NCBI RefSeq assembly: GCF_015732155.1
Contig: NZ_WIQK01000001.1
Span: 216,001 to 280,000 of the forward strand
From: Pectinatus sottacetonis
GTDB taxonomy: Bacteria; Bacillota; Negativicutes; Selenomonadales; Selenomonadaceae
Direction: 5' to 3'
Length of the DNA: 64,000 nucleotides
In this document: piece after piece, positions 8,427 through 19,100 of the stretch
Layout: each line of letters begins with the position of its first letter
Position numbering within the stretch: position 1 is the stretch's first letter
Program-made: the position numbers and the translations under genes
The notes under the pieces: model-generated
What the model saw: only the letters and a program-made list of their open reading frames with translations
What the model was told of the DNA's origin: nothing
Database searches by the model: none

Positions 8427-10388
8427 TTATATAGAAAATTTATTTATTATCTCACTTAATTGCACAGCCATCTGAGCCAATGAATTAGCTGCTGTCTTTA
8501 TTTCCTGCATGGAATTAGCCTGTGAGGCTCCCGAGGAAGCTATATGCTCAACACTGGTCATATTATCCTTAAGAAATACACTCAATTCCTGTATAGAAGA
8601 ATTAACTTCGCAACTGTTAGCTTTTTGTTTCTTTGATATTGTCAATATTTTTTGCAGCTGCTTGTTTAATTCTTCGATGACATCATATATCTGCTTAAAT
8701 ACTGCCACTGTCTTCTGTACTGATTCCACTCCGGTTTGTACTGTATGACGGTTTTTTTCCATGGTATCAATAGCTTTTGTAGTATCAGCTTTTACTTCAT
8801 TTACTATACTGGCTATTTCTTTAGCCGCTTCTTCCGACTGGGATGCCAGTTTAGAAACTTCCTCGGCAACTACCGAGAATCCCTTCCCATGTTCACCTGC
8901 CCGGGCTGCCTCAATAGCTGCGTTCAGTGCCAGCAAATTAGTTTGTCCAGCTATTCCAGTTATTGTATCGACAATTTGCCCTATCTGCTGTGATTTTTCT
9001 CCCAATACAGATATTACATCAGTAGTTTTATCCACATCTAATTTTATGTCAGTGATCTTACGTACTACATCATCTGATTGCTTAGAGCCATTATCAATAA
9101 TAGTTTTACTATTTTGGACAGACTTCGCTATTGTATCAGCAAACTGGGCTGTCTTTTCTACATGCTCTACCATATTAGCAACCATATTTATAGAATGTTC
9201 TGACAGGGACATTTTTTCTTTGGTATTTTTTACTGTGTTTTTTACTGTATCCTGAATATTTTTAGTCAAGTCCCCTACTGAATCAATAGATGAGGAAAGT
9301 TCTTCGGATGCTGCAGAAACAGTTTCACTCGCTGTAGCTGTTTCTGTAATTACTTTTTTCAAACTTGAAGTCATGGTATTGAAATGACTGCCCAGCTCCT
9401 GAAGTTCCACGGCACCTTCCATCTCAATTTTCTGCCGCAGATCACCGGCAGCTATCTTCTGCGCAGCTGTCATTAATTTTTTCAATGGATTAATAATACC
9501 CGCCGCTACTTTAAAAGCAATAAAAACACTGATAAGGGCAAAAATCAATATCAGCATAAGTGTAATTCCTATATTATAAAAAAGGGTATGATAAAGATCG
9601 GACATTGGCTGATAGGTAATTACTCCCCAATTGTAGCCTTTTACCGGTATATAGGTGATTATACTTTTCTGTTTATTCGATGATACATCGGTTATATTAC
9701 CAGCCTGTCCTTTCATAACAGAAGCTACATAACTGAGGCCTGACAAATTCATTTTCTTTTCTATGGCACTTTTATCGGGATGAGCGAGTACATTCCCATT
9801 TTCATCTACAATATCTACATAACCAGAAGTCCCAAAATGAATATTATCCGCTATTTCCCACAGCGTTTTAAGTGAAATATCCGATGCCACTACTCCTACA
9901 ATATTACCACTAGCGTTTTTCACCGGTGTAGATATCGTAACGCAAAGGGCTTTCGTTGAGGCAGAGATATACGCCGGTGTAATAAATGTATTTCCTGCCA
10001 TCGCTTTTTTAAAATAAGGACGATCTGCACGATTTGCAATTTTACCACTGGAACGGGCAATTTGCTCTCCAGCAGTATCAAGTACCGCAATAAGTTCTAT
10101 CTGCGGATTTTTATTTTTAATATTTATAAGTGCCTGCTGCATATTGTCTGCATTCATCGATTCCACTGCTGGCATAGCAGCGATACTTTCATTAATACCT
10201 TTATTCGTATTAAGAATTCGCTGTATTTCCACTGCTACTTCCTTATTAAGCTGGGAATCTGACTGTAATACATTTTGTTTCATATTATTCATTGTCGTAA
10301 CGCTGTTAATAACTGAAAGAACAATTAACGGGATACATGCAAATAGTACCATTAAAGCAACTAACTTTCTCTTTAAGCTATCTTTCAT
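8427..10388 (-). CDS. Methyl-accepting chemotaxis protein with dCache sensor
   Basis: A 653-residue transmembrane chemoreceptor. Order of parts: short cytoplasmic start, membrane helix about residues 9-28, a double-Cache extracellular sensor about 35-270 (with [11 protein letters not shown] and [15 protein letters not shown]), second membrane helix about 277-300, HAMP domain, then the long coiled-coil signalling domain with the hairpin tip [16 protein letters not shown]. It relays ligand binding to CheA/CheW. No other chemotaxis genes are nearby. A perfect 17-bp inverted repeat lies 25 bases upstream of the start. The ligand is unknown; dCache receptors often bind amino acids or organic acids. 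Confidence 0.93.
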   Translation of the reverse strand: MKDSLKRKLVALMVLFACIPLIVLSVINSVTTMNNMKQNVLQSDSQLNKEVAVEIQRILNTNKGINESIAAMPAVESMNADNMQQALINIKNKNPQIELIAVLDTAGEQIARSSGKIANRADRPYFKKAMAGNTFITPAYISASTKALCVTISTPVKNASGNIVGVVASDISLKTLWEIADNIHFGTSGYVDIVDENGNVLAHPDKSAIEKKMNLSGLSYVASVMKGQAGNITDVSSNKQKSIITYIPVKGYNWGVITYQPMSDLYHTLFYNIGITLMLILIFALISVFIAFKVAAGIINPLKKLMTAAQKIAAGDLRQKIEMEGAVELQELGSHFNTMTSSLKKVITETATASETVSAASEELSSSIDSVGDLTKNIQDTVKNTVKNTKEKMSLSEHSINMVANMVEHVEKTAQFADTIAKSVQNSKTIIDNGSKQSDDVVRKITDIKLDVDKTTDVISVLGEKSQQIGQIVDTITGIAGQTNLLALNAAIEAARAGEHGKGFSVVAEEVSKLASQSEEAAKEIASIVNEVKADTTKAIDTMEKNRHTVQTGVESVQKTVAVFKQIYDVIEELNKQLQKILTISKKQKANSCEVNSSIQELSVFLKDNMTSVEHIASSGASQANSMQEIKTAANSLAQMAVQLSEIINKFSI

Positions 10389-10412
10389 ATAATCTACTCC
10401 TTATATATATTT

Positions 10413-10461
10413 ATTCATGTTATATTAAAATAAATAGAGTCTAATTTAATATAACATGAAT
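10413..10461. repeat. Perfect 17-bp inverted repeat in the chemoreceptor leader
   Basis: ATTCATGTTATATTAAA (10413-10429) is repeated inverted at 10445-10461 around a 15-base loop. It sits directly before the chemoreceptor start. It has no T tail on the minus strand, so it fits an operator or a leader hairpin better than a terminator. The rest of the 10389-10817 gap is AT-rich with no credible gene. Confidence 0.6.
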
Positions 10462-10817
10462 ATTTATAAAGCTATAAACCTCCTTAATAATATTTTCTCT
10501 AATAATGCCAATATATATATTACTAGTTTTCTTTTGCATAGGCAAGTATTAGTAAAATCATTTCATGCATCTTTAACTTATTATTAATAATTAATATTTC
10601 ATAAAAGCTTATAAATAATTGTCTTCATTTATATAAACTACAACAAAAACATTTTATTATAATTTTGTCATAGTTTTGCCATAACTTTATATGATACTAA
10701 TATAAAGCTATTTAAATTCTCTGCTATTACATAATATTTGCTTGTATTGTGCTAATTAATATAAACTACTAAAATTATTTCATCATTTTAATCTCATAAA
10801 AAGAAAGGACACTTGCC

Positions 10818-12104
10818 ATGAAACAGAATCATTTGCTTATTTTACCACTTCTTTTGTTTGCCACAGTATTTTTTTATAGTCCTTCCGGCTACTGTCAAAG
10901 TCTTTCCATACAGGAAGCCGTTAAAATGGCTTTGCAAAATAATCTCGATATAAAAATAGCTGCCAGAAAAGAAGACCAGGCTCTTGCTGAATTATCAGGA
11001 ACCAAATCACAATACGGGGTAACTATATCTTTGGGAAGTAATTTTTCCATATCTGACGGTATTACGGATGGTATACAAAAAGAATTTGAAAGAGATAATA
11101 CCACCAGTTTATCAGCTAATTATCCTTTGTATTCTGCCGGAAAAGATAAAATCAATACAAACATTAAAGAACAAGCTTTACATCAAAGCAAACTAAATAC
11201 TATACGCACTGCTGAAAATATAAAAAATGATACTATCAAGGCTTATTATGATGTTTTAGAAGCACAAAAAACTGTTGATGTAGATAAGGAATCTGTTGAT
11301 AATTACCAGAAACATTTAAATAATGTAAATCAATTATATAGTGCCGGCAGTGTTCCCAAATCCGATCTACTTCGTTCCCAAGTGGCTTTATCTAATGCCA
11401 CTCAGACCTTGATAAAAGCAAAAAACACTTATAATATTGATATAATAACATTAAAAAATATTATAAAAATGAATCGTGACGAACCACTCTTACTCACCGA
11501 TGATTTTAAATATACAGTTTTCAATAAAGCTCTGCCATACTGCCTGGAATATGCTACTATCCATCGAAATGATCTGAAGGAAGCAAAAATAGATTACCTT
11601 ATCGCCCAAAAGAATATAGATCTGTCCAAGGCAGATTATAAACCTACAGTAAGTGCTTCTGTAAGCACGGGCTGGAGTAAACAAGTCATGCCTAGTGAAA
11701 ACGACCACGATTATACAGTAGGAATTTCAGCTGACTGGAATGTTTTTGACAATGGACTAACTAAAGCTAATATAAAGGCTTCCGAAGCAGAATTAGAACA
11801 AGCACAGCTTACACTCCAGCAAAAAAATGACTCTATAGATTTAGAAGTACGCCAAGCATACTTTAATATGCGTGAGGCAGAAAAAAGATTCAAATCCACT
11901 CAGACTACTATTGCCCAGGCAGAAGAAGATCTATTTATCGCCCAGGAAAAATATAAAGTTGGTGCTGGTATTATCCTGGATATAATCGATGCCCAGCTCG
12001 CTTTGTCAACGGCAAGACTGAATCACATAAGTGCCCAATATGATTATGCCCGCTATAAAACTGAACTCCAAAACAGTATGGGTATGAATAAGGAGGATAT
12101 TTAA
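10818..12104 (+). CDS. TolC-family outer membrane efflux protein
   Basis: A 428-residue protein with a cleavable signal peptide (about residues 1-26, ending near GYCQS), then the two OEP repeats of long amphipathic helices and short strand segments typical of TolC channels. SIQEAVKMALQNNLDI and YSAGSVPKSDLLRSQVALS in the first half and KYKVGAGIILDIIDAQLALS in the second are the repeated family motifs. It forms the outer-membrane exit duct of the exporter encoded by the following three genes and is direct evidence that the organism has an outer membrane. The adaptor gene begins only seven bases after its stop. Confidence 0.92.
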   Translation: MKQNHLLILPLLLFATVFFYSPSGYCQSLSIQEAVKMALQNNLDIKIAARKEDQALAELSGTKSQYGVTISLGSNFSISDGITDGIQKEFERDNTTSLSANYPLYSAGKDKINTNIKEQALHQSKLNTIRTAENIKNDTIKAYYDVLEAQKTVDVDKESVDNYQKHLNNVNQLYSAGSVPKSDLLRSQVALSNATQTLIKAKNTYNIDIITLKNIIKMNRDEPLLLTDDFKYTVFNKALPYCLEYATIHRNDLKEAKIDYLIAQKNIDLSKADYKPTVSASVSTGWSKQVMPSENDHDYTVGISADWNVFDNGLTKANIKASEAELEQAQLTLQQKNDSIDLEVRQAYFNMREAEKRFKSTQTTIAQAEEDLFIAQEKYKVGAGIILDIIDAQLALSTARLNHISAQYDYARYKTELQNSMGMNKEDI

Positions 12105-12110
12105 CAATAA

Positions 12111-13271
12111 ATGAAACATATATCTATAAAACATATATCTATGAAAAGTATTGCTATAATAGTAGCCTTATTATTAGCTGTCAGTTTTATCAGCTATAAA
12201 TACTGGCAAACCCATAAAACAAAACCTTCTGATTTAACGCAAAATGTATATATTATAAAACCAATGAACCTAAAATCTACGGTATCAGCTACAGGTACTA
12301 TAAAACCAGTAGAAGCTGTCGAAGTAAGCTCAAAAATAACCGCACGCATAAAAAGTGTTCTCGTAAAAGAAAACCAGCAGGTAAAAGCCGGACAAACAGT
12401 TGCCATTCTTGATGGCAAGGATTTAAAAAATGAAAATATTAAAGCACAGGAAACAGTAGACAATACTTTATCAAAATATAACCGCATGAAATATTTATAT
12501 TCTATAGGAGCAAAATCAAAGGAAGATTTAGAAGATGCCGAATATAACTATGAAACAGCAAAAAGTGATCTAGAAGTTACTAAATCTGATTTAGATGAAA
12601 CTGTTATCACTTCCCCTATAAACGGAATAGTAGTTGGTGAACCTAAAACATCTGGTACTATGGCCGTACAAGGAACAAGTAATCCCACTGTTATAATGCG
12701 CATAGCTGATCTAGCTCAAAAACAAATTCTAACCAAGGTCGATGAAACTGATATTGGTAACATAAAAATAGGTCAAACAGCTGTTTTTACTGTTGATGCT
12801 TATACAAATAAAAAATTCACAGGAAAAGTAACAAAAATTTCCCAAACGGATGTCAATAACAGCTGGGATACATCATCAAGTGACTCATCTTCATCATCCT
12901 CGTCATCTTCATCATCTTCCTCTTCATCTTCAGTGATATATTACTATGTAACAATTAATATAGATGATACTTCGAGCCTGTTGAAACCCGGTATGACTGC
13001 TCGTGTCGAAATAAATACTGCAAACAAAACCAATGTTCTAGCTGTACCCCTTTCAGCCTTGCATACTAATACTAACGGTTCCTATGTTATTGTTATTAAC
13101 AATAACGGTAAAACAGAAAATCGTCCTGTTAAAACAGGGATATATAGTGATGATTATGTGGAAATTACCAGTGGCGTCAATGCTGGAGAAAAAATTTCCA
13201 CAGCTTACACAGCCAAGGCTTCATCTACAACTTCCTCTAATAAAAATACCGGAGGTCCACCGCCTTTCTAA
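12111..13271 (+). CDS. Periplasmic adaptor (membrane fusion) protein of a MacAB-TolC-like exporter
   Basis: A 386-residue adaptor with an N-terminal membrane anchor (about residues 10-28), a biotinyl-lipoyl half domain, a coiled-coil hairpin with [21 protein letters not shown], the second lipoyl half ([12 protein letters not shown]), and a beta-barrel region. It bridges the MacB-like pump and the TolC-like channel. Sixteen consecutive serine codons (12885-12932, mixed TCA/TCT/TCC/TCG) interrupt the barrel region after SWDTSSSD, a low-complexity insert unlike the rest. The C-terminus is rich in Ser, Gly and Pro. Cargo could be a macrolide, lipid or peptide; nothing local decides. Confidence 0.9.
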   Translation: MKHISIKHISMKSIAIIVALLLAVSFISYKYWQTHKTKPSDLTQNVYIIKPMNLKSTVSATGTIKPVEAVEVSSKITARIKSVLVKENQQVKAGQTVAILDGKDLKNENIKAQETVDNTLSKYNRMKYLYSIGAKSKEDLEDAEYNYETAKSDLEVTKSDLDETVITSPINGIVVGEPKTSGTMAVQGTSNPTVIMRIADLAQKQILTKVDETDIGNIKIGQTAVFTVDAYTNKKFTGKVTKISQTDVNNSWDTSSSDSSSSSSSSSSSSSSSSVIYYYVTINIDDTSSLLKPGMTARVEINTANKTNVLAVPLSALHTNTNGSYVIVINNNGKTENRPVKTGIYSDDYVEITSGVNAGEKISTAYTAKASSTTSSNKNTGGPPPF

Positions 13272-13348
13272 AATTGTATCCAGTATCCCATTTGTATATA
13301 ATAGTATTGTGTGATTATATAGAATTCCCTAATGAAAGTAGGTACATT

Positions 13349-14047
13349 ATGAGTATTTATCTTAAAGGAATAAAAAAAATTTATCAAATAGGTACACAGG
13401 AAGTTGCTGCACTAAATGGCATTGATCTCCATATAGATGAAGGTGATTTTACCGCGTTAATGGGTCCTTCTGGTTCTGGTAAGTCAACACTTATGAATAT
13501 TCTTGGCTGTCTTGACAAACCTACTGTTGGTTCATATAAACTTGATGGTAAGGAAGTTGCTCATTTAAGTGATGATGAATTAGCAAAAACCAGAAATAAA
13601 AAAATTGGTTTTGTTTTTCAAAATTTTAATTTACTATCACGGATAAGTGCTTTAGACAATGTTGCTCTGCCACTTATTTACGCTGGAATCAACTATAAGG
13701 AAAGAAAGGAAAAGGCCTTTCACTTTTTAAAAGCAGTTGGTCTTGATACCCGTGCAGATCATCAGCCTAACGAATTATCAGGCGGACAAAAACAACGAGT
13801 TGCCATTGCCAGAGCATTAGTCAATGACCCAAGTATCATAATGGCCGATGAACCTACAGGAAATCTTGACACAAAGTCAACTAAGGAAATAATGAATATA
13901 TTCATTAATTTGCATGAACAGGGAAAAACTATTATTCTTGTAACGCATGAACCGGAAATTGCAGCTTGTGCATCAAGACAACTATTAGTCCGTGATGGCA
14001 AAATAACTCGTGATGCTGGTAGGGGGGAAATAATGGATGTTGTTTAA
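13349..14047 (+). CDS. MacB-type ABC transporter ATPase subunit
   Basis: A 232-residue ABC ATPase of the LolD/MacB class. Walker [11 protein letters not shown]-loop FVFQNFNLL, signature LSGGQKQR, Walker [13 protein letters not shown] and the switch His in LVTHEPEIA are all present. The frame is open from 13274, but homology begins at the ATG at 13349 ([12 protein letters not shown]), so I use that. In many Gram-negatives this domain is fused to the permease; here it is a separate gene overlapping it by 11 bases, which implies coupled translation. Confidence 0.93.
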   Translation: MSIYLKGIKKIYQIGTQEVAALNGIDLHIDEGDFTALMGPSGSGKSTLMNILGCLDKPTVGSYKLDGKEVAHLSDDELAKTRNKKIGFVFQNFNLLSRISALDNVALPLIYAGINYKERKEKAFHFLKAVGLDTRADHQPNELSGGQKQRVAIARALVNDPSIIMADEPTGNLDTKSTKEIMNIFINLHEQGKTIILVTHEPEIAACASRQLLVRDGKITRDAGRGEIMDVV

Positions 14048-15254
14048 GGAAAGCATTACTATCGCCCTGACTGCTTTATTTTCTAACAAACTCCGCTCTA
14101 TTCTTACTATGCTGGGAATAATTATCGGTGTAGCTGCTGTAATAGCCATGGTATCAATAGGAATGGGCGTAAGAAAAAATGTACAGGATTCAATAGCCAG
14201 CCTCGGCAGTAATATGATAATAGTTCAGGCCGGTGCTCCCAGAGTCAATGGTGTACGTCAGGCTGCCGGCAGTGGGGAGAATTTAAAGCTTGACGATTCT
14301 AATGCCATAAGAAAAAAAATTAAAAATATCGACTATGTGGCACCCACTGTACAAAATTCATATCAAATAGTTTATGGCAGACAAAACTGGAATACTACTG
14401 TCTACGGAATAACCCCAGAATACATGTCTATCCGCTCTCTCACTGTTGCCAGTGGTTCTTTTATCAGCAATAACGATATGAATACCCGTTCACGTGTGGC
14501 AGTTATTGGTGCAACTGTTGCAGCTAATCTTTTTGGCAGTGATAATCCTGTGGGGAAAAATATACGAATTCATAACGATCCTTATAAAATCATCGGTGTT
14601 TTGACAAGCAAAGGGCAATCCTCAATGGGGCAGGATCAGGATGACTGTGTTCTTATCCCTATTACCACTGCCATGGAAAGATTAATGGCACTAAAAAGTA
14701 TCCGTACTATAAATATACAGGTTTCATCAGCAGATAAAATTGACCAGGTACAAAATGAGATAGAGGTTTTGCTGCGTCAAAGGCACAGGATAACTAACCC
14801 TGACAATGATGATTTTCAAGTAAGAAATTTGACCAGCATAATGGAAACAATGACTAAAACGACCACTATGATAACACTTCTATTAGGCAGTATAGCTGCT
14901 ATTTCATTGATAGTCGGCGGCATTGGAATAATGAATATAATGATGGTATCTGTTACAGAGCGCACGCGGGAAATCGGTATAAGAAAAGCACTTGGTGCTA
15001 CTTTCCATAATATAATGATGCAATTCCTTATTGAATCCATAGTAGTAAGTGTAATTGGCGGTTTAATAGGTATAGTTCTCGGTTGTACAATTTCCCTGGC
15101 TATTGCTAAGTTTGGTGGATTTAATACAGTGATTACTATGCTGCCAATAATATTATCATTTTTATTTTCTGTGGGAATTGGTTTGTTTTTTGGTATTTAC
15201 CCTGCAAGAAAAGCTGCCAAGTTAGATCCTATTGAAGCTTTGCGTTATGAATAA
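14037..15254 (+). CDS. MacB-type ABC transporter permease (FtsX-like)
   Basis: A 405-residue permease with one N-terminal membrane helix ([20 protein letters not shown]), a large MacB periplasmic core domain about residues 45-250, and three C-terminal helices of the FtsX domain including [20 protein letters not shown]. It converts ATP-driven cytoplasmic motion into a periplasmic bellows movement that pushes cargo into the TolC duct. It completes a four-gene operon with outer membrane channel, adaptor and ATPase, all in the order of use from outside to inside. GGGGGGAAATAATGG supplies the ribosome site. Confidence 0.93.
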   Translation: MLFKESITIALTALFSNKLRSILTMLGIIIGVAAVIAMVSIGMGVRKNVQDSIASLGSNMIIVQAGAPRVNGVRQAAGSGENLKLDDSNAIRKKIKNIDYVAPTVQNSYQIVYGRQNWNTTVYGITPEYMSIRSLTVASGSFISNNDMNTRSRVAVIGATVAANLFGSDNPVGKNIRIHNDPYKIIGVLTSKGQSSMGQDQDDCVLIPITTAMERLMALKSIRTINIQVSSADKIDQVQNEIEVLLRQRHRITNPDNDDFQVRNLTSIMETMTKTTTMITLLLGSIAAISLIVGGIGIMNIMMVSVTERTREIGIRKALGATFHNIMMQFLIESIVVSVIGGLIGIVLGCTISLAIAKFGGFNTVITMLPIILSFLFSVGIGLFFGIYPARKAAKLDPIEALRYE

Positions 15255-15340
15255 TTACCTAACATTTTTTACCGGCAGCAATAAGGCTAAAAACATTCAT
15301 TATTTTTCACCATGTAGAAATATGTTTTTTTACTAATCAG

Positions 15341-15376
15341 ATAACAGACTTGTTTGTGGAAAATAAGTCTGTTATT
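15341..15376 (+). terminator. Likely terminator of the exporter operon
   Basis: ATAACAGACTT pairs with AAGTCTGTTAT around an 11-base loop; the tail TATTATTATG is only moderately T-rich. The rest of the 15255-15671 gap has no credible ORF; it holds AT-rich DNA and a possible GGAGTA...TACTCC hairpin near 15590-15623. Confidence 0.6.
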
Positions 15377-15671
15377 ATTATGCATATATATTTTTTTAGT
15401 AAGTGAAACTTATTCTAGAGAACGGCTGTAATTTTATAACCACTAAGATAAAACAGGTATAGCCCTATTATTATGAGCAAAAATAGAAATATTATATGGT
15501 TAGAATATATTCAATATCTGCAATTTTTTTACTTTATGGACTTTTTGTCATATTTTTATCATATTTTATTGATATTATATTAATAATAAGGAGTATATTT
15601 TCCATATCTATAACTTCTACTCCCTGTTAGCCTGTTAGTTGATTTAAAAAATTATAGAGGAGATTTTTACT

Positions 15672-15878
15672 ATGAAGAAATTATTTATTACATTAGCTGC
15701 CGTACTGGCAATAAGTGCAGCTTCGCTCACTGCTTTTGCTGCCGCTAATGCTTTCCCGGATAACACACCAAATAAGGCAGCAGTTGGTGTTCAAGAAGAA
15801 AATGGCGCCCATTTCTGCGGCGGCTATTATGGAAATGGGCATCATGACCGTGATGATCATGATACCTGTTGGAATTAA
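15672..15878 (+). CDS. Small secreted His/Asp-rich protein
   Basis: A 68-residue protein with a clear signal peptide (KKLFITLAAVLAISAASL, cleavage probably after TAFA-A), leaving a mature part of about 43 residues. Its C-terminus, CGGYYGNGHHDRDDHDTCWN, has two Cys flanking a cluster of three His and four Asp, which looks like a metal-binding or disulfide-closed loop. A strong AGAGGAGA site precedes the start and a very strong terminator follows, so it is a monocistronic, probably well-expressed gene. I do not recognise a family. Periplasmic metal buffering or envelope stress would be plausible but unproven. Confidence 0.75.
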   Translation: MKKLFITLAAVLAISAASLTAFAAANAFPDNTPNKAAVGVQEENGAHFCGGYYGNGHHDRDDHDTCWN

Positions 15879-15894
15879 AATTTAAATTTTATCT

Positions 15895-15951
15895 ACTGTA
15901 TAAGAGGCCGTTTTGTATTACCAAAACAGCCTCTTATACAGTATTTTTTTA
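15895..15951 (+). terminator. Strong intrinsic terminator after the small secreted protein
   Basis: ACTGTATAAGAGGC and GCCTCTTATACAGT pair, extended by CGTTTTG/CAAAACA inside, and are followed by seven T. One of the strongest terminators in the window. Confidence 0.92.
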
Positions 15952-16139
15952 CTGCCTGCTATCCCTCCTAAGTTTTTATGTCCAGCTTGTTGTTCCAGAT
16001 TTTCCAAGGCAGTCCATACCTTGTATTTTAATTAATATGCATATAATCGTTGCCAATTTATACCTTAATAGTATAAAATGGAATATAGTCCATGTCCAGC
16101 TGAAATATGGACTAATATAGTACGAGGTGAACTTTATTT

Positions 16140-19100
16140 ATGTTTCAAAATACTAATACACTGGACTGCATCCAATCTTTACAGGGAAAACTTTCTGCTG
16201 TTTATGAATATTTTACTGAACATAATGATAACGAAAACAGAAAAAAAATAATTCAGTTAGCTGATAAATTATCTACTAATGAATTTACTATTGCTTTTTG
16301 CGGCCATTTTTCCGCTGGAAAGTCAAAAATGATAAACTGTCTTGTTGACGGTGAACTTTTACCTTCCAGTCCTATTCCTACAAGTGCTAATCTGGTAAAG
16401 GTAAAATCAGGAAAAGATTCTGCCAAAGTATTTTTTAAAGAAGGCAGAGCACGCTTATATCTGGCTCCTTACGACTATGACTTAATAAAAAAGCACTGCA
16501 CAGATAGTAAAAAAATAGATTATATAGAAATAAACCATAATAATTTGAAACTGCCTGGTGATGTCGTTATAATGGATACTCCCGGTGTAGATTCCACTGA
16601 TGATGCCCATAGACTTGCCACTCGGTCAGCACTTCATCTTGCAGATATAATATTTTATGTGATGGATTACAATCATGTGCAATCTGAGTTGAATTTTAAA
16701 TTTACCAAAGAACTGATTGAATCAGGCAAGGAAGTTTACCTTATAGTTAACCAGATAGATAAACATTCTGAGCAGGAAATATCTTTTAATAAGTTTCAAC
16801 AGGAAACAGCGGCATCTTTTGCTTCCTGGGGCGTTAAACCTGCCGGAATATTTTATACTTCTATGAAAATACCAGAACATAAATATAACCAATTTTCTCA
16901 ATTAAAAATATTTCTTAATACACGCTTAAAAGACAAAAGCAGGCTTTTGCTTCAATCAGTAGAAAAATCTTTGGAAAAAATAATACAGGATCATCTGACA
17001 TCATTTATCGGACAAATTAATTCCAAATTCAAGCCCTTTACTGATAAACTAAATGATTTATCAGCTGAACAGCAGGAATCATTAATAAGTAAATATAAGG
17101 AACTGCTGCAGCAAAAAAACAACTTAACTAAGCGGGAAAAAACTTTAAAAAATGATTTTGACAATAGTATAACTAAAATTCTGGATAATGCTTATTTAAT
17201 GCCCTTTGAAATAAGAGAATTAGCTAAGGCTTATTTAAAATCACGTGAACCAGGATTCAAGGTAGGTCTGTTTTTTACCAAGAAAAAAACGCTGGCAGAA
17301 CAGGAGCAGCGTTTGAATATTTTTTACCAGGCTGCCAAAAAAAAAGCAAATGAACAAATAGAATGGCATGTACGCAGCTATTTATTTACTTATCTAAAAA
17401 ATAACAAAATAGTTAACAAAAATTTAACTAAACAAATTGAGGCACTTACTCTAGATTTTTCTATTGATATTCCTATGACTGCAGTACAAACAGGTGCGCG
17501 TGTTTCAGATGATTATGTTTCAACTTATACAGATAACGTAGCTGCAGCAATAAAACAGACTGCAAAAAAACTTATAGTTCCGTTAAAAACAGCTATTTTA
17601 ACTGCTACTGATAAAATAATCCTTACTGCACAGGAAAAAACACAGGAAAAAGTAGCAGGACTGAAACAATACCTTTCTTCACTGGAATATATCCAACAGC
17701 GAGATTCTATTATTTCCAATTATAAAAAAGAAACTGCTGCACTTCTTACTTCATCATATAGCTTTACTAATGATAAATTTCATTTGTTCGATAAAAAAGA
17801 ATGTGATTTTGAAATAATCAGGTCATCTGTTAAGAAATCTCCTGAAAAAATACTAGCAGATATTAAAAACCAGCCTGTACCTATACCAATAATGTCAAAT
17901 ACTTTTACTTCAGTTTCACAAAAAAAGATTAATAAAATTGATTTGACTGCCAAAAAATTGAAGAAAATAGCTGAACTTATTCACCATCTGCCCGGTTTTA
18001 CCAAAACAGCTGCTCTGCTGCGGAAAAAATCTGAACGATTGCAAAACAAGGGTTTTACCGTTGCTTTATTTGGTGCTTTCAGTGCTGGAAAATCTTCTTT
18101 TGCCAACGCACTACTCGGAGCTGGCGTTTTACCAGTGTCACCTAATCCGATGACAGCAGCTATAAATAATATAAAACCCATTGACAGGAACCACCCCCAT
18201 AAAAGTGTCATTATCAAGATAAAATCAGAAGAACTCTTGTTAAAGGATATAAATAATGCTTTAAGTTCATTCAATCTGCTGGCAGATTCTCTTCCTGATG
18301 CTATAACTAAAATCAAGACAATTGACAATACTATCCTGCAAGGTAATGTTAAAGCTAAGACAAACTATTCATTTCTTCAGGCTTTCAGCTGCGGATATGA
18401 TATATTTTCCCATAAGCTTAACTCAGCATTAACAGCATCTGCTGACGATTTTCAGGATTATGCAGCACAGGAAGAAAAGGCTTGTTTTGTCGAATACATA
18501 GATATCTATTTTGACTGTCCTTTGACACGCCAGGGTATCACACTTGTAGATACTCCTGGAGCTGATTCTATAAATGCCCGTCATACAGGAGTGGCTTTTC
18601 AGTATATTAAGAATTCCGATGCCGTTTTATTCATTACATATTACAATCATGCTTTTTCTAAAGCTGACAGAGAATTTTTACTTCAGCTCGGTCGTGTTAA
18701 AGAAACATTTCAATTAGATAAAATGTTTTTTATAATAAATGCTATCGACTTAGCGGAAAACGAAACAGAAGAATCAATTGTCATTGACTATGTTCGCCGA
18801 CAGTTATTATCGCACGGTATAAAAAATCCTTGTATATCTCCTGTTTCAAGTATAAATGCCCTCAGAGAAAAGAAAACAGGAACAAACAATAATTGCTCAG
18901 GGATGGCTGTATTTGAAACTGCTTTTTATTATTTTATTACACATGATCTTGCTGATATGGCTGTTTCTTCATCGGAAAAGGAACTTGTCCGTATTAATAG
19001 ACTACTGGAAAAACTCATTGTCAATACACAGAAAGATACAGCTGAAAAAACGGCAAAAAAATTATTAATGGAAAAAGAAAAAAATACACTGCTGGCAACA

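Noticed and set aside
13274..13348. N-terminal extension of the MacB-type ATPase
   Set aside because: The open frame upstream of 13349 has no family similarity and no ribosome site; it is intergenic.
16085..16114. TAGTCCAT...ATGGACTA inverted repeat before the dynamin gene
   Set aside because: Eight-base arms in AT-rich DNA; too short to claim as an operator on its own.
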